A stretch of DNA of 64,000 nucleotides, taken from contig JAHQIY010000009.1 of NCBI GenBank assembly GCA_019054805.1, positions 248,001-312,000 on the forward strand, read 5' to 3'. The notes under the pieces were generated by a model. It ran no database searches and was not told where the DNA came from. It saw nothing but the letters and a program-made list of their open reading frames with translations. Positions 32,615 through 44,639 of this stretch are shown piece after piece (positions within the stretch are counted from its first letter, which is position 1; every line of letters begins with the position of its first letter). The position numbers were made by a program, and so were the translations under genes. The stretch comes from Brachionus manjavacas (Eukaryota; Rotifera; Eurotatoria; Ploima; Brachionidae).

Positions 32615-34930
32615 CTGCACCGAGCTAAAGCTCCTTCACTGTAATTTATCAAAAAAATAAAAATAAAGTAAAATAAGCTAAAATAAAATTTAAAGAAAGA
32701 CATAAAAATAGGGTGTTACATGTGACACATTATTTCATAGTTCAAGTTTCAGGAAAAAAAGAGGAAATAGTAAGGTAGCAATTACACAATTGAGTTGGAT
32801 ATTCAATATATCTCGATTCGAAACCTTCTATGTATTCCTCTACCAGCCTTACAATCAATGGAATAGAATGACTCAGTCCTGTCCCAACATATCTCTCACT
32901 CAACTCAAAAAGCCGACTCGGGACTGTTAGTAATTAAAGTTTATTAAAAGCTTCATGATGCACCATGTTGGAGGGAGAATTATATTTTAACTTAAGAATA
33001 GATCTGACTGCTGATTCTGAATTGCTTTTGTTTTTTTTGATATTATTTTCTGAAAATGAATTCAAGCAAGGAAAAGAAAAGTCTAAAATTGATCCAACTC
33101 AGGATTTATATAAATTTCCTAGGGTGTTTTGATTAAGACCCCATTTTTTATTCGACAATATCTTAATAATATCTAACCTTTTATTGCAGCGTCTACGGTT
33201 ATTACTAAAACACGGACCCATACTTATCTTCCCCATTAATACTATGCCATTTATCCCCCACCATTTTTCTAGTACAAAATTTTACCAGCTCTTACGCAAG
33301 ACAAAAATCTAAGCTCTAGCTTTTTCGGTTCGCCCTTCATTTAATTCTGAAATCAAAAGATCTAAATTAAAATCTACAGACTAATCTACAAGCGGCAGGA
33401 ACATTTACGCCCAATCCGATCTACTGATGGGGGATGAAGAGTCCAGGAGCGCACTAGCTTTCGTCGACACAGAAAAGGATCTGGGCGTCACGTTTTCACG
33501 TAACTTGAAATTTTCTATTCACATTAAAAATCTGGTGAACAGAGCTACAGGAATTCCCGGCCAGTTGAAAAGATCATTTAGATATTAGACCATAGATACC
33601 TGCAGGACCCTCTATTGTGCCTACGTAAGACCCCACCTGGAATATGCCGCTGTTGTCTGCCCCCCCTAGCAAGAAAGACGCAAAGATGCTCGAGCAGGTG
33701 CAGAGAAGGGCTACCAAACTGGTGCCCCGCATTAGAAACTGGCGCTACAAAGACCGTATAGCCGTCCTTAGACTAACTCCCCTTAATGAGCGCCGTGTTC
33801 GTGGAGACCTGATACAGATGTTCAAACTCACCAAAGGCATCAACGAAGTGAGCTGGGTGAACCCCCCGGTTCCCGCAAGTTCACTATCCCAATCCGGACC
33901 CGCCAGAGGTATCAGAGGTCATGCAAGAAGATTGTCCAGCCAGGCTTCCACCAAATGTCTACAACTGGCAAACACATTCACCAACAGGATAGTCAACGAG
34001 TGGAACGCCTTGCCAATTGCAGTGACAGACGCCGACTCCGTCAACAAGTTCAAGAATGGATACGATGCATTCCGGTCTAGTCAACAATCCTGAAGATGAA
34101 CATTATTTATAAAATTTTTCTCTTACAGCTTTTTCAATCGAGAATCTTAACTCTTACTTTGACCTAAAAATTTTAAACAGGATTTCTTTTTTCAGTACTT
34201 TCTATGTGTTATGTGCAAGGAGCTACCATAGGTAACCTCCTAGTAGGTCAATTCCGCAAGCTAGTCTTGCTGTAGCTTATATATATTATTATTATTAATT
34301 ACTGAGCCCTGAGGAACACCTGCAGTTGTTTGATATTCGTCGCTCAAGTGGTCATGCACATTTACCTTAAATGTCCTACTATCTAAAAAGGATCTAATCC
34401 AGTTAGTCAAGTAATGAGGTGGATTCATTTTAATCAATTTAAAAAGTAAAACTTCATGCCAAACCCTATCAAAAGCTTTAGAAATATCAAAAAAAAAAGC
34501 AGCAAACACTTTTTTTTCTATTAAATGACTCCACAAATTTTTGAATTAGAGAGAAAAGATTATCTAATGTTTGCCGGTGTTTCCTAAATCCAGATTGCTC
34601 TTGGATAAGGAGTGAATTTTGTTCTAAAAAATTGTAAAATCTTGAATATACTATTCGTTCCATAAACTTTCCTAAACAACTTGTTGTATTAATTGGCCTG
34701 TATTTGAAGGATCTTGTGAAGAAGAGGCCATTTTTGAATCAAGTTTTCCATGCTTTCGTAACTCTACCTTCGCGAAGAGATAAATTAAAAAGTTCTGTGA
34801 TTTCTATTAATGAAATTCTAGGTAAGTTTTTTAACATTAAATCATGAATTTGGTCAGGTCGTGATGCCCCTTCATTTTTCAATCTTTTTATAGCCATAAT
34901 TAATTCATTGAAGAATGCACACTGTCAAAA
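32615..34930 (-). mobile_element. LINE-A copy 2, interrupted by a CR1-like element
   Basis: Minus strand. The 5' part (34930 to about 34297) carries RT blocks ASRPDQIHDLMLKNLPRI, YRPINTTSCLGKFMERIVYS, LIQEQSGFRKHRQTLDNLFS, FFFDISKAFDRVWHEVLLFK and AGVPQGSVI. The 3' part (about 33192-32615) matches LINE-A copy 1 from CNKRLNIIKILSNKKWG through the C-terminus, 3' UTR and tail hairpin (32615-32640, inverted). The 360 bp in between (positions 15-376 of copy 1) are missing, replaced by the CR1-like insertion. At least one in-frame stop and a frameshift make it inactive. Together with copy 1 it gives most of the RT of this family. Confidence 0.85.
33193..34296 (+). mobile_element. CR1-like non-LTR element, 5'-truncated, nested in LINE-A
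   Basis: Plus strand and clearly richer in G+C than its host. It encodes the C-terminal RT region: DTEKDLGVTFSRNLKFSIHI, TCRTLYCAYVRPHLEYAAVV, MLEQVQRRATKLVPRIRNW, LTPLNERRVRGDLIQMFKLT, then NTFTNRIVNEWNALPIAVTD, all typical of CR1/L2-type ORF2. A frameshift falls in a run of C at about 33660-33667 and a stop lies where the tyrosine/leucine of 'RSFRYL' is expected (about 33586). The 3' end is a short ATT repeat (about 34283-34296), the normal CR1-type tail. The first 200 bp are not assigned. Confidence 0.85.
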
Positions 34931-35768
34931 CGGTGTTTTTTTATTTTGAACATCACAAATTGATCAAAAACTTAATAGTGCTCTTAATTTTACATTTTTC
35001 AAAGTCCAATCAACACACTTTAAAAATTTGAAATTTTAACTTTATTTTTGTTAGAAATAAACAACAAAAAAAATTTTTTTGAAATTTAATTTGAAAAAAC
35101 GAAAACTCTTATTTTCAAATAAACTCATGCCAAGAAATTCTTCAAAAGTCTTAGAATATTAATCATATTAAACTAAAATTAATAATAAACTTAAACTTTG
35201 ACTTCTTTATCAATTTTGTTAAATAATTAAAAGTCTCAACACCATAAAATAATATTACTGGATTTAATAAAAATTACTAAAATAGTGTATAGAACAGTAT
35301 TATGAGTGCTTTTAAGTATAGTGTATTTTTTACATCTTAAGGATGTGCTGAAACGATTTTTGCGTGTGCTGGTTAGGTGGACCCTTAAAATAAAATTTTA
35401 ATTAAGTCACCTTTAATTAAAATTTTTTTACAATTAGTACTTTAAGTAAAATTCAGTAAAAATTTTCAAATCATTTTTTGATCATAGAAAAAACAAAAAA
35501 GAAAATATATATTTTAATTTATATTAATAAAATATAATATATATTGATATTTATTAAATTGTAAAAAATCATTTATTTTTTTCGGAATTTTGACTTTTTA
35601 CATAAATTACTTGTCCATTAGACAAAATGTTAAATTTAAATTGAAATTTACAAATTCTTCTAAATGTAAGCAACAAATATTCGAATAAATTCAAAAAAAA
35701 AATATTAATTTCCACCTTTTAAAATCGAATTTTATAGATCACTTAATTTTTATTGTTGTGGAAACAGA
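34931..35768. other. AT-rich upstream region of the WD40 gene
   Basis: About 840 bp with no open frame or recognisable repeat. It probably includes the promoter and 5' UTR of the gene starting at 35769. Confidence 0.45.
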
Positions 35769-38700
35769 ATGTCTCAGCAAAGCGCCTATGAGGTAAAATT
35801 AGGAAAAAAAATTCTCATTTAGATTTTTAATTATTAAAAAGAATGCATGTGACTATGCGATAGCAAAATTTAGAGAATCACTCGGGCAAACACAAAACGA
35901 GTACAATTTTAGCGAAGGCTTTGATTTTCCCAATTGGAAAGACATAACCCAAAAAGTGTACAACGTTTGGACCAAAACCTATTCAGACAAGCTTAAAATC
36001 TACCAAGATGAGAACCAAGTTGAAAATTTGTTCAACAATTTTCGATCAAGCATGCTCAAAATAATGTCCAAGCGTTCCGATTACCAAACTTATCGTGCTT
36101 ACATCGAGCATGTAATCGATTATTTCATAAGTGAGATAAGGGTCCATTCATTCGACAATCAAGAGGAGCATAAAGAAAACATTGGCAACAACCAGAACAA
36201 GCTCCTGCTTAATCCAATTGTGAAACTAGACCCGCTCGCCGCCAAACTAGCCCAGAGCAAATGGTCCGATGCGCACAAGAAACAAAAGGAATTTTTAAAA
36301 AGAGTTTATCAATATGAAATCGAAAGCTTAATCAGAGCTCATTCAAAAGATGGCAACATAAATGATAATTCTACGCCGGTAACAGATGCTGCTTTTGAGT
36401 TGAGTGCTGAAAATGAATTGAGTGAAATCAACCGTGTTCCAAAATACACTAATCTTTGTGCTACTTGTGGCCACAACATCATTAATATTTTGGATACTGA
36501 TAATGGAAAAATTATAAAAAGATTTAATGATGATTTGCTAATGAATCGTACCAAGGAATCATTTAGTTGTCTGGCATGGACAATTCTAAGCAATTTGAGT
36601 GTTTTAGCAGCTGCCGGATCGCATGGACAGATCAAAATTATTGTTCCAAAATACTCGTCTTGCTTTGCTAGAATAGATGCTCATACAATGCCTATTACTT
36701 GTCTTCTATTTCATTACAAATATCCCAATGTTATTTTGAGTAAATATAAATTATTTATTTTTTAAATGTTGATTACTTTTCTTTAAACAATTGTAGTTTT
36801 ATTTACATTTTTTTAAAACGAATATCTCAGAAAGTGTCTGTTTTTATATTTTCAAATTTTCAGAAAATTTAAGTTAGACAGTTAGCTTTTAGAAAAATTA
36901 AAAAAAATTTATTTTGACTATAATGCTCCCAGTTTAAAATGGGGGCGAAATTTACATGGATTTTTTTCTTAAAACAGCTCAATCATAGCAGTACATGTCT
37001 CAGCCTATTAACTTTCTTATGCAATAAATACAAAATTTATCAGCAAAAAAATACCTCCATGTGTAAACAATTGTCTAACTTAGAAAAAAAAATATTTAAA
37101 AATGTTGTTGAGCTTGATCCAACAACATCAATTAAATTAATTAAACCAGATTTATTTTTAAGTCACAAGTCTTAAGTCAAGTCAAGTCGATGACTTTAAA
37201 TTTTTTTTTTTAGTGAAGTTTAGTCAAGTGAACTAATTATCTGATTTTTAAACTAAAAAATAAATATGATTTTTTATTTTAATCCAAAAAAAGTTTAGTT
37301 TTAAAATCAGATAATTAGTTCACTTGACTAAACTTCACTAAAAAAATGAAAAATTTTTAAGACATTGGCTTTGACTTAAATTTTTGTGAATTAGACTTAA
37401 AACTGTGACTTAAAAACAAGTCTGGCTTATTTATTGTTTCACTTTAAAAAGTCATCAATCTTCTTTTTAATTACTTAAATTAAATTTTTAAGAGAAAGTT
37501 TCTTAATTAAATCACTTACTAAAATGGCTTTTAAACTGCAAAATACTCGGCACTTTTTTATTTTGGTCTTTATATTTATCTCACAATTACTTGAGTTTCT
37601 GTAATGTCCATTTTTTAAAAAAAATTATTATCGTTTTCATTTTTCAAATTGAATATTTTAGAATTTGGTAAAAAATTTTGTGCTTTTATAATTTTGGAAA
37701 TAAATCTTATGTCAAAAAAAGCTTTTTAAATTAAAAAAGTTATTTTAAATGCATGTAACATTTTTATAAAGTTAATAAATTTCAATGATAAAAAAATTAA
37801 TTTCAGTTAAAAAACAAATTCTAGCCTTTAAAAATCAGAAAATTAAATAAAATTTTTCCTGACTATTATTATTAATTTATCTGGAAAAATTACTCTCTTT
37901 TCCATTTAGTTAAATTTAATTGCTTCAAAAACCTTATTAATTTCATTTAAAATTTTCTCTACACTTAGATTACACATTAAAAATTATTTTTTCATATTTA
38001 TTCAAACAACTGGGAACACCATTTTTATTGTTGAAAAATATTTAATTTATCTTTTCCATAATTTTTTAAAATAATTCGGATTTCTACAAACTAAAAGACG
38101 AATCCAGATCGGAAATAACTTTCGATTAATTAAGAATTAGATTTAATCAAATATCTTTTTTTTTTAAAAAGGGTTTCTTTTTAAAAGGATATGGGTCAAT
38201 TTGGATAGAAATTCTAATAATGAAAAATTATTAGCTACGATCATTTTAAGAAACCACGTTGGGATAATTATACACTTTTTTTTTTACTCTTTGGCCAAGT
38301 TTCTTTCTCTACTACAAAAATATTGACTGTCTGATACCGATATAAATAACTTTTTTCTTTTATTTAAAATTAAAACAAGAAAAAACGATTTAAATTTTTT
38401 CTAATATGTTTATCGCATTTGGAAATGCATTAATGGGTTAGCCCAAGGGTCTTAAAGTGACCATAGTCAAAAATGTAGGTATTTAAAAATTTACCAATAC
38501 TGTTAACAAATTTTGTAAATCAAAAATAGTATTTTCAAAATCTACGTAAAATTTGTGAGTATTTTGATGTCATATAAATAAAAAAATTATGTATTCTGAA
38601 CCATCTCATCGAAATCAACAAGAAAAGACCCAACCTTCATTTACGATTTCTATCCAAATTGTCCCATATCCTTTATATTTGAGAAAAAATGTCAAATAAA

Positions 38701-40587
38701 TTAAAAAAAAATAAAAATGGAAACATACTAATTCCAATTTTAAGCATCCTTTTACATAAGCCTGTCAATTTCTTTTTAATTTTATTTAAATTTTGTATTT
38801 ATAAATTTTTTATAAGAAATTTTTTTTGAAATCCGAATCCGTCTTTTAGGTATAACCTTTAAAAATCTACAATATTGATTTGTTTCGATTATTTTACCAG
38901 ATTTTACCAAAAATTTAGTACATTCTGGTAAAATTAAAAAGGGCCAAAAAATCCAAATTTGAATTTTTTTCAAAAATTAATAAAAAATTGTAGTTAAAAA
39001 AAAATACATTTTTAGTTCGAAAAATCACTAATTCTTGAACTCTCTATTGATTAAAGCCAAAGCCGTACCATCTTTTTCTCCTTACAAATTGTTTCATCTC
39101 CTTCCAAAAAAGTTCAATGGGATTTAAATCTGGAGATTTTACCCAAAGTCTGAATACAGTTAGTTAGTTAGTCTGACTTTCTTTAGTTTGGTTTTGCCAC
39201 CAAATATAAGAGACTGGTAAAATCATTAAAATTTATGAATAAAATTATTTCGATTTTAAAAGAGCTTAATTTAAAATATTCCTTTTTCTTTACTCTTTTT
39301 TGTTTTTTTCCATTTTGCACTGAAATCAGTAAAAATTTACGAAAATTCGCGCTAAAAATCTAATTTAAAATTGGTACCAAAAAATAAAATTCTATTTAAC
39401 GCATTAGTTCGCTTAATAAGATTGTTTAATGAATTAAATTATTATTAATTTTTGCGTTCGACAATTTTTTTTTAATATTTTAATTTTTCAAATAATTAAA
39501 TATTTGCCAATTTTTTGATAAAATTAAATTTTTTCTTTAGGTGCATCTGATGACAAAACAATTAAAATTTGGCGACTTACTTTGAAGGCAGGGGCGACTG
39601 ACTTGGACTCAGAATGCAACAGCGAGTAATTACAGGATTTTTTTTTTAAACAAAAATTTATTCTAATTTAAAGATTGCTAAACACAGTCCAAATTGGAAC
39701 TAAATCCAAAAATGACAAAGAAACAATCTTTTCAATGTGCTTTGTTGCGAATGATTATTTAATTATTTCCACCACGAATGATATTTATGGCATCAAATTA
39801 ACCGACAATGTTGTTTTTAATCATGATAAATCTCAAGTAATGGAGGTTCAGGACGAAAAGATGTCTAATGAGGATGTCATTTCATACATGACATCTCAGC
39901 AAAAGACTAAAGAGTATTAACTAATTTTTAATAAAATATTTAATAATTTTTAGTTATCAAATTTTATTATATTTTTTTAGAGACCTAGTAGCCCATCAAG
40001 TCAAAATGATCGGAACATCATCTCAGAATATTGTTTATGAGGAATCAATAGCTGCAAATCAACTGCTTTTTTACCAGCCTTACCTGTGTAATTAAAAAAA
40101 CTGAGACATATTAAAATTGTTTTATTTTTTTCTTATTTTAGACGCTAGTTTATTAAACTCAAATCTAATTTACATAATTGAAATTTTAAATGAAGATGAG
40201 AGCGGTTCTGAAAATTTGGTGCTTAAAGTGGTCGGCAATTTTAAGCTGTGTGAAGAAAAATCATCTGAATTGAACAAAATAAGCTTGTTCATAGACGACA
40301 AAATTGTTTACTTGATCAAAACTGCTAGCGATGGTGCTTTTTACTTGATATGTTTAAATGATGATTTGAAAAATTTCACCATTGTGCAGAGGTATATAAT
40401 ACCCACAGATTATACAATTAAGTCACACAGTGATCCAACGAGAAAAACCAGCATAAAAAATTATGGTCTTTTGGAAAAACCAAATGTTATCAATGCATTA
40501 TGCAATGGAAGGGCAATTGTGTCCACTACAAATCAGAACATGATAGTCACATTGAAGAAATCAAAGAATCTCGGCGACGAAAATTAG
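35769..40587 (+). CDS. WD40 protein, LRWD1/ORCA-like
   Basis: My six exons are 35769-35792, 35842-36739, 39541-39625, 39674-39913, 39981-40087 and 40142-40587. All junctions are GT-AG, phases agree, and the total is 1,800 nt (599 residues). Residues 1 to about 180 are helical and unassigned (NYFSEGF-type acidic start, then YQTYRAYIEHVIDYFI). The second half is a WD40-type propeller: TNLCATCGHNIINILDTDNG, FSCLAWTILSNLSVLAAAGS, HTMPITCLLFHYKYPNVILS joined across the 2.8-kb intron to ASDDKTIKIWRL, then MLNTVQIGTKSKND. SVLAAAG, the following AHxxxIxxLxF, and the late 'xxNTV' block resemble vertebrate LRWD1, which binds ORC and heterochromatin. The leucine-rich repeats of LRWD1 are not seen here. 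WD40 is confident; the LRWD1 link is moderate. Confidence 0.8.
37146..37425. repeat. Intronic foldback element with 53-bp near-perfect inner hairpin
   Basis: The outer ends are inverted: CCAGATTTATTTTTAAGTCA from 37146 and, inverted, CCAGACTTGTTTTTAAGTCA from 37425. Inside, arms at 37205-37257 and 37294-37346 are inverted copies matching at 52 of 53 positions, with a 36-bp spacer. AAGTC motifs recur between ends and arms. No coding sequence is present. The near-identity of the inner arms suggests recent insertion or continuing selection for pairing. It lies in the 2.8-kb intron of the WD40 gene, so the pre-mRNA would carry a long hairpin. Confidence 0.8.
38184..38674. mobile_element. Non-autonomous TIR element in the WD40 gene intron
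   Basis: TIRs of 29 bp match at 28 positions: 38184-38212 begins AAAGGATATGGG and the inverse ends at 38674 (CCCATATCCTTT). The 491-bp interior is AT-rich without an open frame. No clear target duplication was found. The Tc1/mariner transposase scrap 370 bp downstream could have been its source, but nothing ties the two directly. Confidence 0.8.
39044..39152 (-). pseudogene. Tc1/mariner transposase scrap
   Basis: On the minus strand the frame reads RLWVKSPDLNPIELFWKEMK, then QFVRRKRWYGFGFNQ and stop. SPDLNPIExxW is the hallmark around the third catalytic acidic residue of Tc1/mariner DDE transposases. Only this end segment remains. It lies within the intron of the plus-strand WD40 gene. Confidence 0.75.
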
Positions 40588-41329
40588 TCTTACTTTTTTT
40601 TAAATTTGTCTCTTTACAAACGGAATAATTTTTTGTGTAAAATTAATAATTGAATAAAGTTTTATGAATTTAAATTTTGTAAAATTATTCGGCCATTATT
40701 GATAAATTTTTTAAATATCAAAAAATTTGATACCAAAGTTCACTCTTTTTAAAATTCGAATATATGAAAAATTATTTTATTTCATATTTATCAATTTTTT
40801 ATAAATTTTTATAAATAAACTGTATTTTTTTTATTTTTTCAGTTCAACTCAGCCCAGTCAAATTCAATTAAAATTAGGATTACAGAGTTCATTTAAAAAT
40901 AAAAATACATTTCGCCAAACAACTTAGATCTAGCTTTGTGGACCCAAATAAATTCCTTACAAATTTAATATAAAGAATTTATTAAACAAGTCTAATAAAT
41001 TAGAATAAAAAAATTAATTTTATAAAAAAGTTTAAGTAATTTTTACTAAAATTTTTTTATTTACACGTTTTGATTTTACTCGAACTAGATAGCCTTTAGA
41101 AATAAATAGCTTTGTCCTCGCCAAAAATCGAAAATCTTGCTTTCAGAAAATAAAATTATTATTTATTAATCTCTAAAATCTTAGTTTTCTTATAAAGTTA
41201 TTCTAATATCAAGATCAAAGTTGAGCATGGCAAGATTTTTTTTCTATTTTACATTTTTCAATAAATATTAACTTGACATCATGGGGAAAAATAGTCTGAC
41301 ATTAGACCAAAGAATACCAAAGACTCTTA
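40588..41329. other. AT-rich intergenic DNA
   Basis: About 740 bp downstream of the WD40 gene. It contains the probable 3' UTR with an AATAAAG-type poly(A) signal near 40654 and otherwise nothing I recognise. Confidence 0.45.
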
Positions 41330-41700
41330 CAAGCTAATGTCATGCAACTAGCCAAGTATGTCCGGCTGAAGAAGGTTTTCTACTCAGAGGTTCTAGAATA
41401 CCGAAAAGGCTTCGAAGTGAACCATTCAACTTGCACACAAAGGGCATCAAGGAATCGTAAAAACTAAAGCCTTGATCCCCTTCACAGTAAGGTTCCCAAG
41501 TATTGAAAAAATGGTGGTAAAAAAAATCAATGATATGCCCATCTATGTTGTGGTTGTTGTGAGATGTCTAAATTCTGATGACACCTTCAGCTGATTGAAC
41601 CGGATGTTTCTCCAGTTCACGCTTTACTGCGTCTTCAAGGTGGATGGTTTTGGTCTCAATTTTTACCGGCCTCGCATTGCGGTCGATATCTAATCTTAAT
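41330..41700 (+). mobile_element. Ty3/gypsy integrase relic
   Basis: In the plus strand, with frameshifts, the sequence reads GHQGIVKTKALIPFTVRFPS, then IEKMVVKKINDM. This is the zinc-binding N-terminal domain of Ty3/gypsy integrases (H...H-x-GHQGIVKTKALLRxxVWFPG...). An upstream piece in another frame (RIPKRLRSEPFNL) and a downstream piece (SPVHALLRLQGG, then CGRYL) extend the match towards the catalytic core. At least two frame changes and a lost CxxC show it is dead. No LTR was found nearby. Confidence 0.7.
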
Positions 41701-43689
41701 TTTGCGTCTTTAAGATGGTGAGATTAGTGCTTTTGTATAAAACTTGAAATTTGGGTTTTTTTAAACTTGGTTTTTTTTAAATTATATCTTTTAAATATTA
41801 TAAAGTTACTTTGTTTTCGAAATATTATATTTATGAACATAAGTTGTGATCAGGGTTTGAAATCCAATTTCATTTTAAAAAGCTTTAATTTACTAAAGAA
41901 AATTTATTTTGTTTATAAAAGTAGTATTTAATTTTTCTTGAAAAAAAAAATCTTTGAAAAAAACAAAATAAATTACATAAAAAATATTAAAAATGACTTT
42001 TTAGTTTTTTGTTTGCTACGTCTTTGAGTTTCTTGCGGTCTCCATCATAATTTTATTTCTCCGGATGGGATTTCAAGCTAAATTTTACGTATTAGCTTTT
42101 TATTTTTGATAAAGAAAAGTGTTCGTTAAATTCCAGAATTTCTAAAAAACTTTTTTCTGTGGGTAATTTGACTTTTAATTCAATGAGTTTGATTTTTTTG
42201 TTTATTTTTCTCTGATTCGTGATTTTTTCATATTTATTTTTGTTTGTTTTCTTTTTCACATTTTTTCCTTTTTACCGAAATTTCTATTCTCTGCTAGTAA
42301 TTCATGTTCATATAGATTTATTTTTATTGTTTAATTTTTCTTTCTCACTCTTTGATTTTTGTTTTCATAAATTCACTTTACTTCAATGTTTCTGCCTGAT
42401 TTTCAGTAAATAATATTATACCATTTTGATTTAACCTTTCATTATTATCATCTTTATTTCCAGTAGTGGTTAAAAAAATTTTTTAAAAGTTGTATCAAAA
42501 TTTGTCTTCATTAGGACACCATCATTACTTCCACATAGGATCTGTTTTAATTCATCGAGAGCTCACAACCATAAATGTTTCACGCTTTTGGTGATTTTCA
42601 AGGATTTTTATTTCATGGTTAGTTAATTGGACACTTATGAAATATTTGTGAAGTTTATTAAAAGATTGTTTTTTTAAATTTAAAATCTTAGTGTTATTTT
42701 AATAGATTGATGGAATCGTTTGAATTTTTAGCTTTGAAACGCTTGAAAATTTGTGTTAATAGTAAATCGTGAGGTTGAATAAAATTTTTGAACTGCTCTA
42801 AACCACCGTTTCCTCTCTTGAAATATAAACATAACTTGAGCTAACTGTTTTAAGAGTCGGAAAAATCCGGCTATACCCTTTATGTAGTTAAAATTTTCCT
42901 TTCGGGTGTTTTTGTTGTTTGCAACCACCGTTGCCGCCGAATGTGTCATGCCAATAATTAGGTGACACATTTAGAATCATTAAGATGAGCACCTCCAAAT
43001 TTAGGGTAAGGAATAGTGTAGATATATAAAAAAATAAAAATAAAACTAATAATGGATCAGCAAATAAACATCTTTGGCGTTAGGACTTCCTTTCGTTTTC
43101 AAAAAAAATTATTTTTTATTCTTTAATAAAAAGGACAAAGTGGTTTATTATTTTATTTTTTTAAACAAGTTGTTTAAATTAATTTAAGTAAATCCCACTC
43201 TTAATTAAATCACTTTTTTACACTTCATTTTAATCCTAATTTATTCTTTTTTTTTTGAATTTTTTTGAAATTTTTAGAAGTATATTAAAATAAATTTAGA
43301 AAAAAAATTCTCTTCTTACTTCGAAAATGTTATAATAGAAACAAGTGGTCAATCAATCCAATATTTTAATTAACACTGATCAACACTGATTTAAATCAAA
43401 AACACTCTTCTTTGGAAACTATGTTTGGTTTCTATAGTATAATTACGAGACGATGATATCCATACTATTACATTTTTTACTTTTGAAATTTTTGTTATCT
43501 GATTAATTTTTAGGCTCGTATTCAGTGTCCTTTTTTTATATAATGCCTTTAATAAGAAAAAAATGAGCAATGAAGAAGGCTTGGAGTAAAACCCCAGTTT
43601 AGTGACCGGATGCAGATTTAGTACTGGCATTTAGTCGCTAGCGCTTTTCACTAGCTTTTTAAAGAAAATTTTTATGAGTAAATTTTATT
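41701..43689. other. AT-rich region with one unassigned ORF
   Basis: No recognisable gene. The most coding-like frame is 42728-42970 on the minus strand (80 codons: GMTHSAATVVANNKNTRKEN, FQERKRWFRAVQKFYSTSRF). It has balanced composition but no known motif and no exon partner that I could find; it could be a gene or transposon fragment. Long T-rich frames near 42219-42413 are low-complexity chance. Confidence 0.3.
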
Positions 43690-43735
43690 TCTGAAGAAGC
43701 TTTAGCTCGGTACAGTTAACAAATAAATAGAATAC
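43690..43735 (+). mobile_element. LINE-A 3' tail
   Basis: TCTGAAGAAGCTTTAGCTCG (43690-43709), then GTACAG and an AACAAATAAATAGAATA end. This is the tail of LINE-A on the plus strand with a single change in the stem. The T-rich lead-in is short, so this is a very short truncated insertion. Confidence 0.65.
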
Positions 43736-44099
43736 TAAAAATTACTAAAACTTTTTAAAATTATTAGGATTCTCATTGTTTATACATCAAATAGTTTTAT
43801 AATAAAATTTAAAAATCAATGTTAAAGGGGAACATGTATCTATAATAGCAATGATAAAAATTCTTGAAAGTTTTCAAAAAGTCTTTAAAAAGGTTATTTT
43901 ATTAGAATCGTTTAATAACTTTATAAGGCTTTTATTTACCTGCACTGCTAAAATATTTAGTTGTTTCTTAACTAATTAATATTTGTTTAAAAAAAGTATT
44001 AGATTTGGGCATTACATTTTTTTAATAATTACTTTTGCTTGAAATATTTAGTAGTGGTAGTGATATATGCAGTTTTGATATTTCTTTATGCACTAACGC

Positions 44100-44560
44100 T
44101 CAAAAGCGTTTAGCCGTAAGGCTTTGGCAGACTTTGCTTTTCACCATTCCAAAGACTTGTCAACGACGGCTTTGAAGCTATCAATTGTTCGCTCATTAAA
44201 AGCATTCACTGTTAAACTTTTCCATAATTTTACACAGTGATTTGTTAAGAAATTATATCTCAACGAGCCTCTGCGATTTATTTCTCGGGCTAGTCTATCA
44301 TTATGTGGTCTTCTTAGGTTTTTGAAACAATTTCTAACCATTTATCCCATATGATTCATGTTTTGTTATCAATTTCCTAAGAGGAACTTTATTAAAGGCT
44401 TTTGAGAAGTCAGTATACACAATGTCAACATTTTGCCTTTTTCATATTCATAAGTTGCTCTATCAATGAACTCTAATAGATTTGTGGTACATGATCTATT
44501 AGGGAGAAACCCATGCTGTTTATTAAACTAAATGTATTTTAGTAAATAAATCATCATTAG
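44100..44560 (-). mobile_element. LINE-B: internally deleted CR1-like RT fragment
   Basis: On the minus strand, RT block QHGFLPNRSCTTNLLEFIDR is followed after a frameshift by NVDIVYTDFSKAFNKVPLRK and LITKHESYGI, then directly by the distal C-terminus NCFKNLRRPHNDRLAREINR, RGSLRYNFLTNHCVKLWKSL and FNERTIDSFKAVVDKSLEW. The catalytic FADD region that should lie between is absent, so about 250 codons are deleted. The family differs in sequence from LINE-A and from the CR1-like element at 33 kb. Confidence 0.75.
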
Positions 44561-44639
44561 ATGCTTTCTGTGAGAAAAACTAATAGTGAAGCTAGCTTGT
44601 CATATTGTGCTAACAATAATGAGATAGTATGCGCAATCA

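Noticed and set aside
33644-34093. 149-codon frame as an independent gene
   Set aside because: It is the C-terminal RT region of the CR1-like element; the ATG is internal and lies just upstream of a frameshift.
42219-42413. 64-codon plus frame rich in F and L
   Set aside because: Low-complexity T-rich DNA; no initiation context, motif or partner exon.
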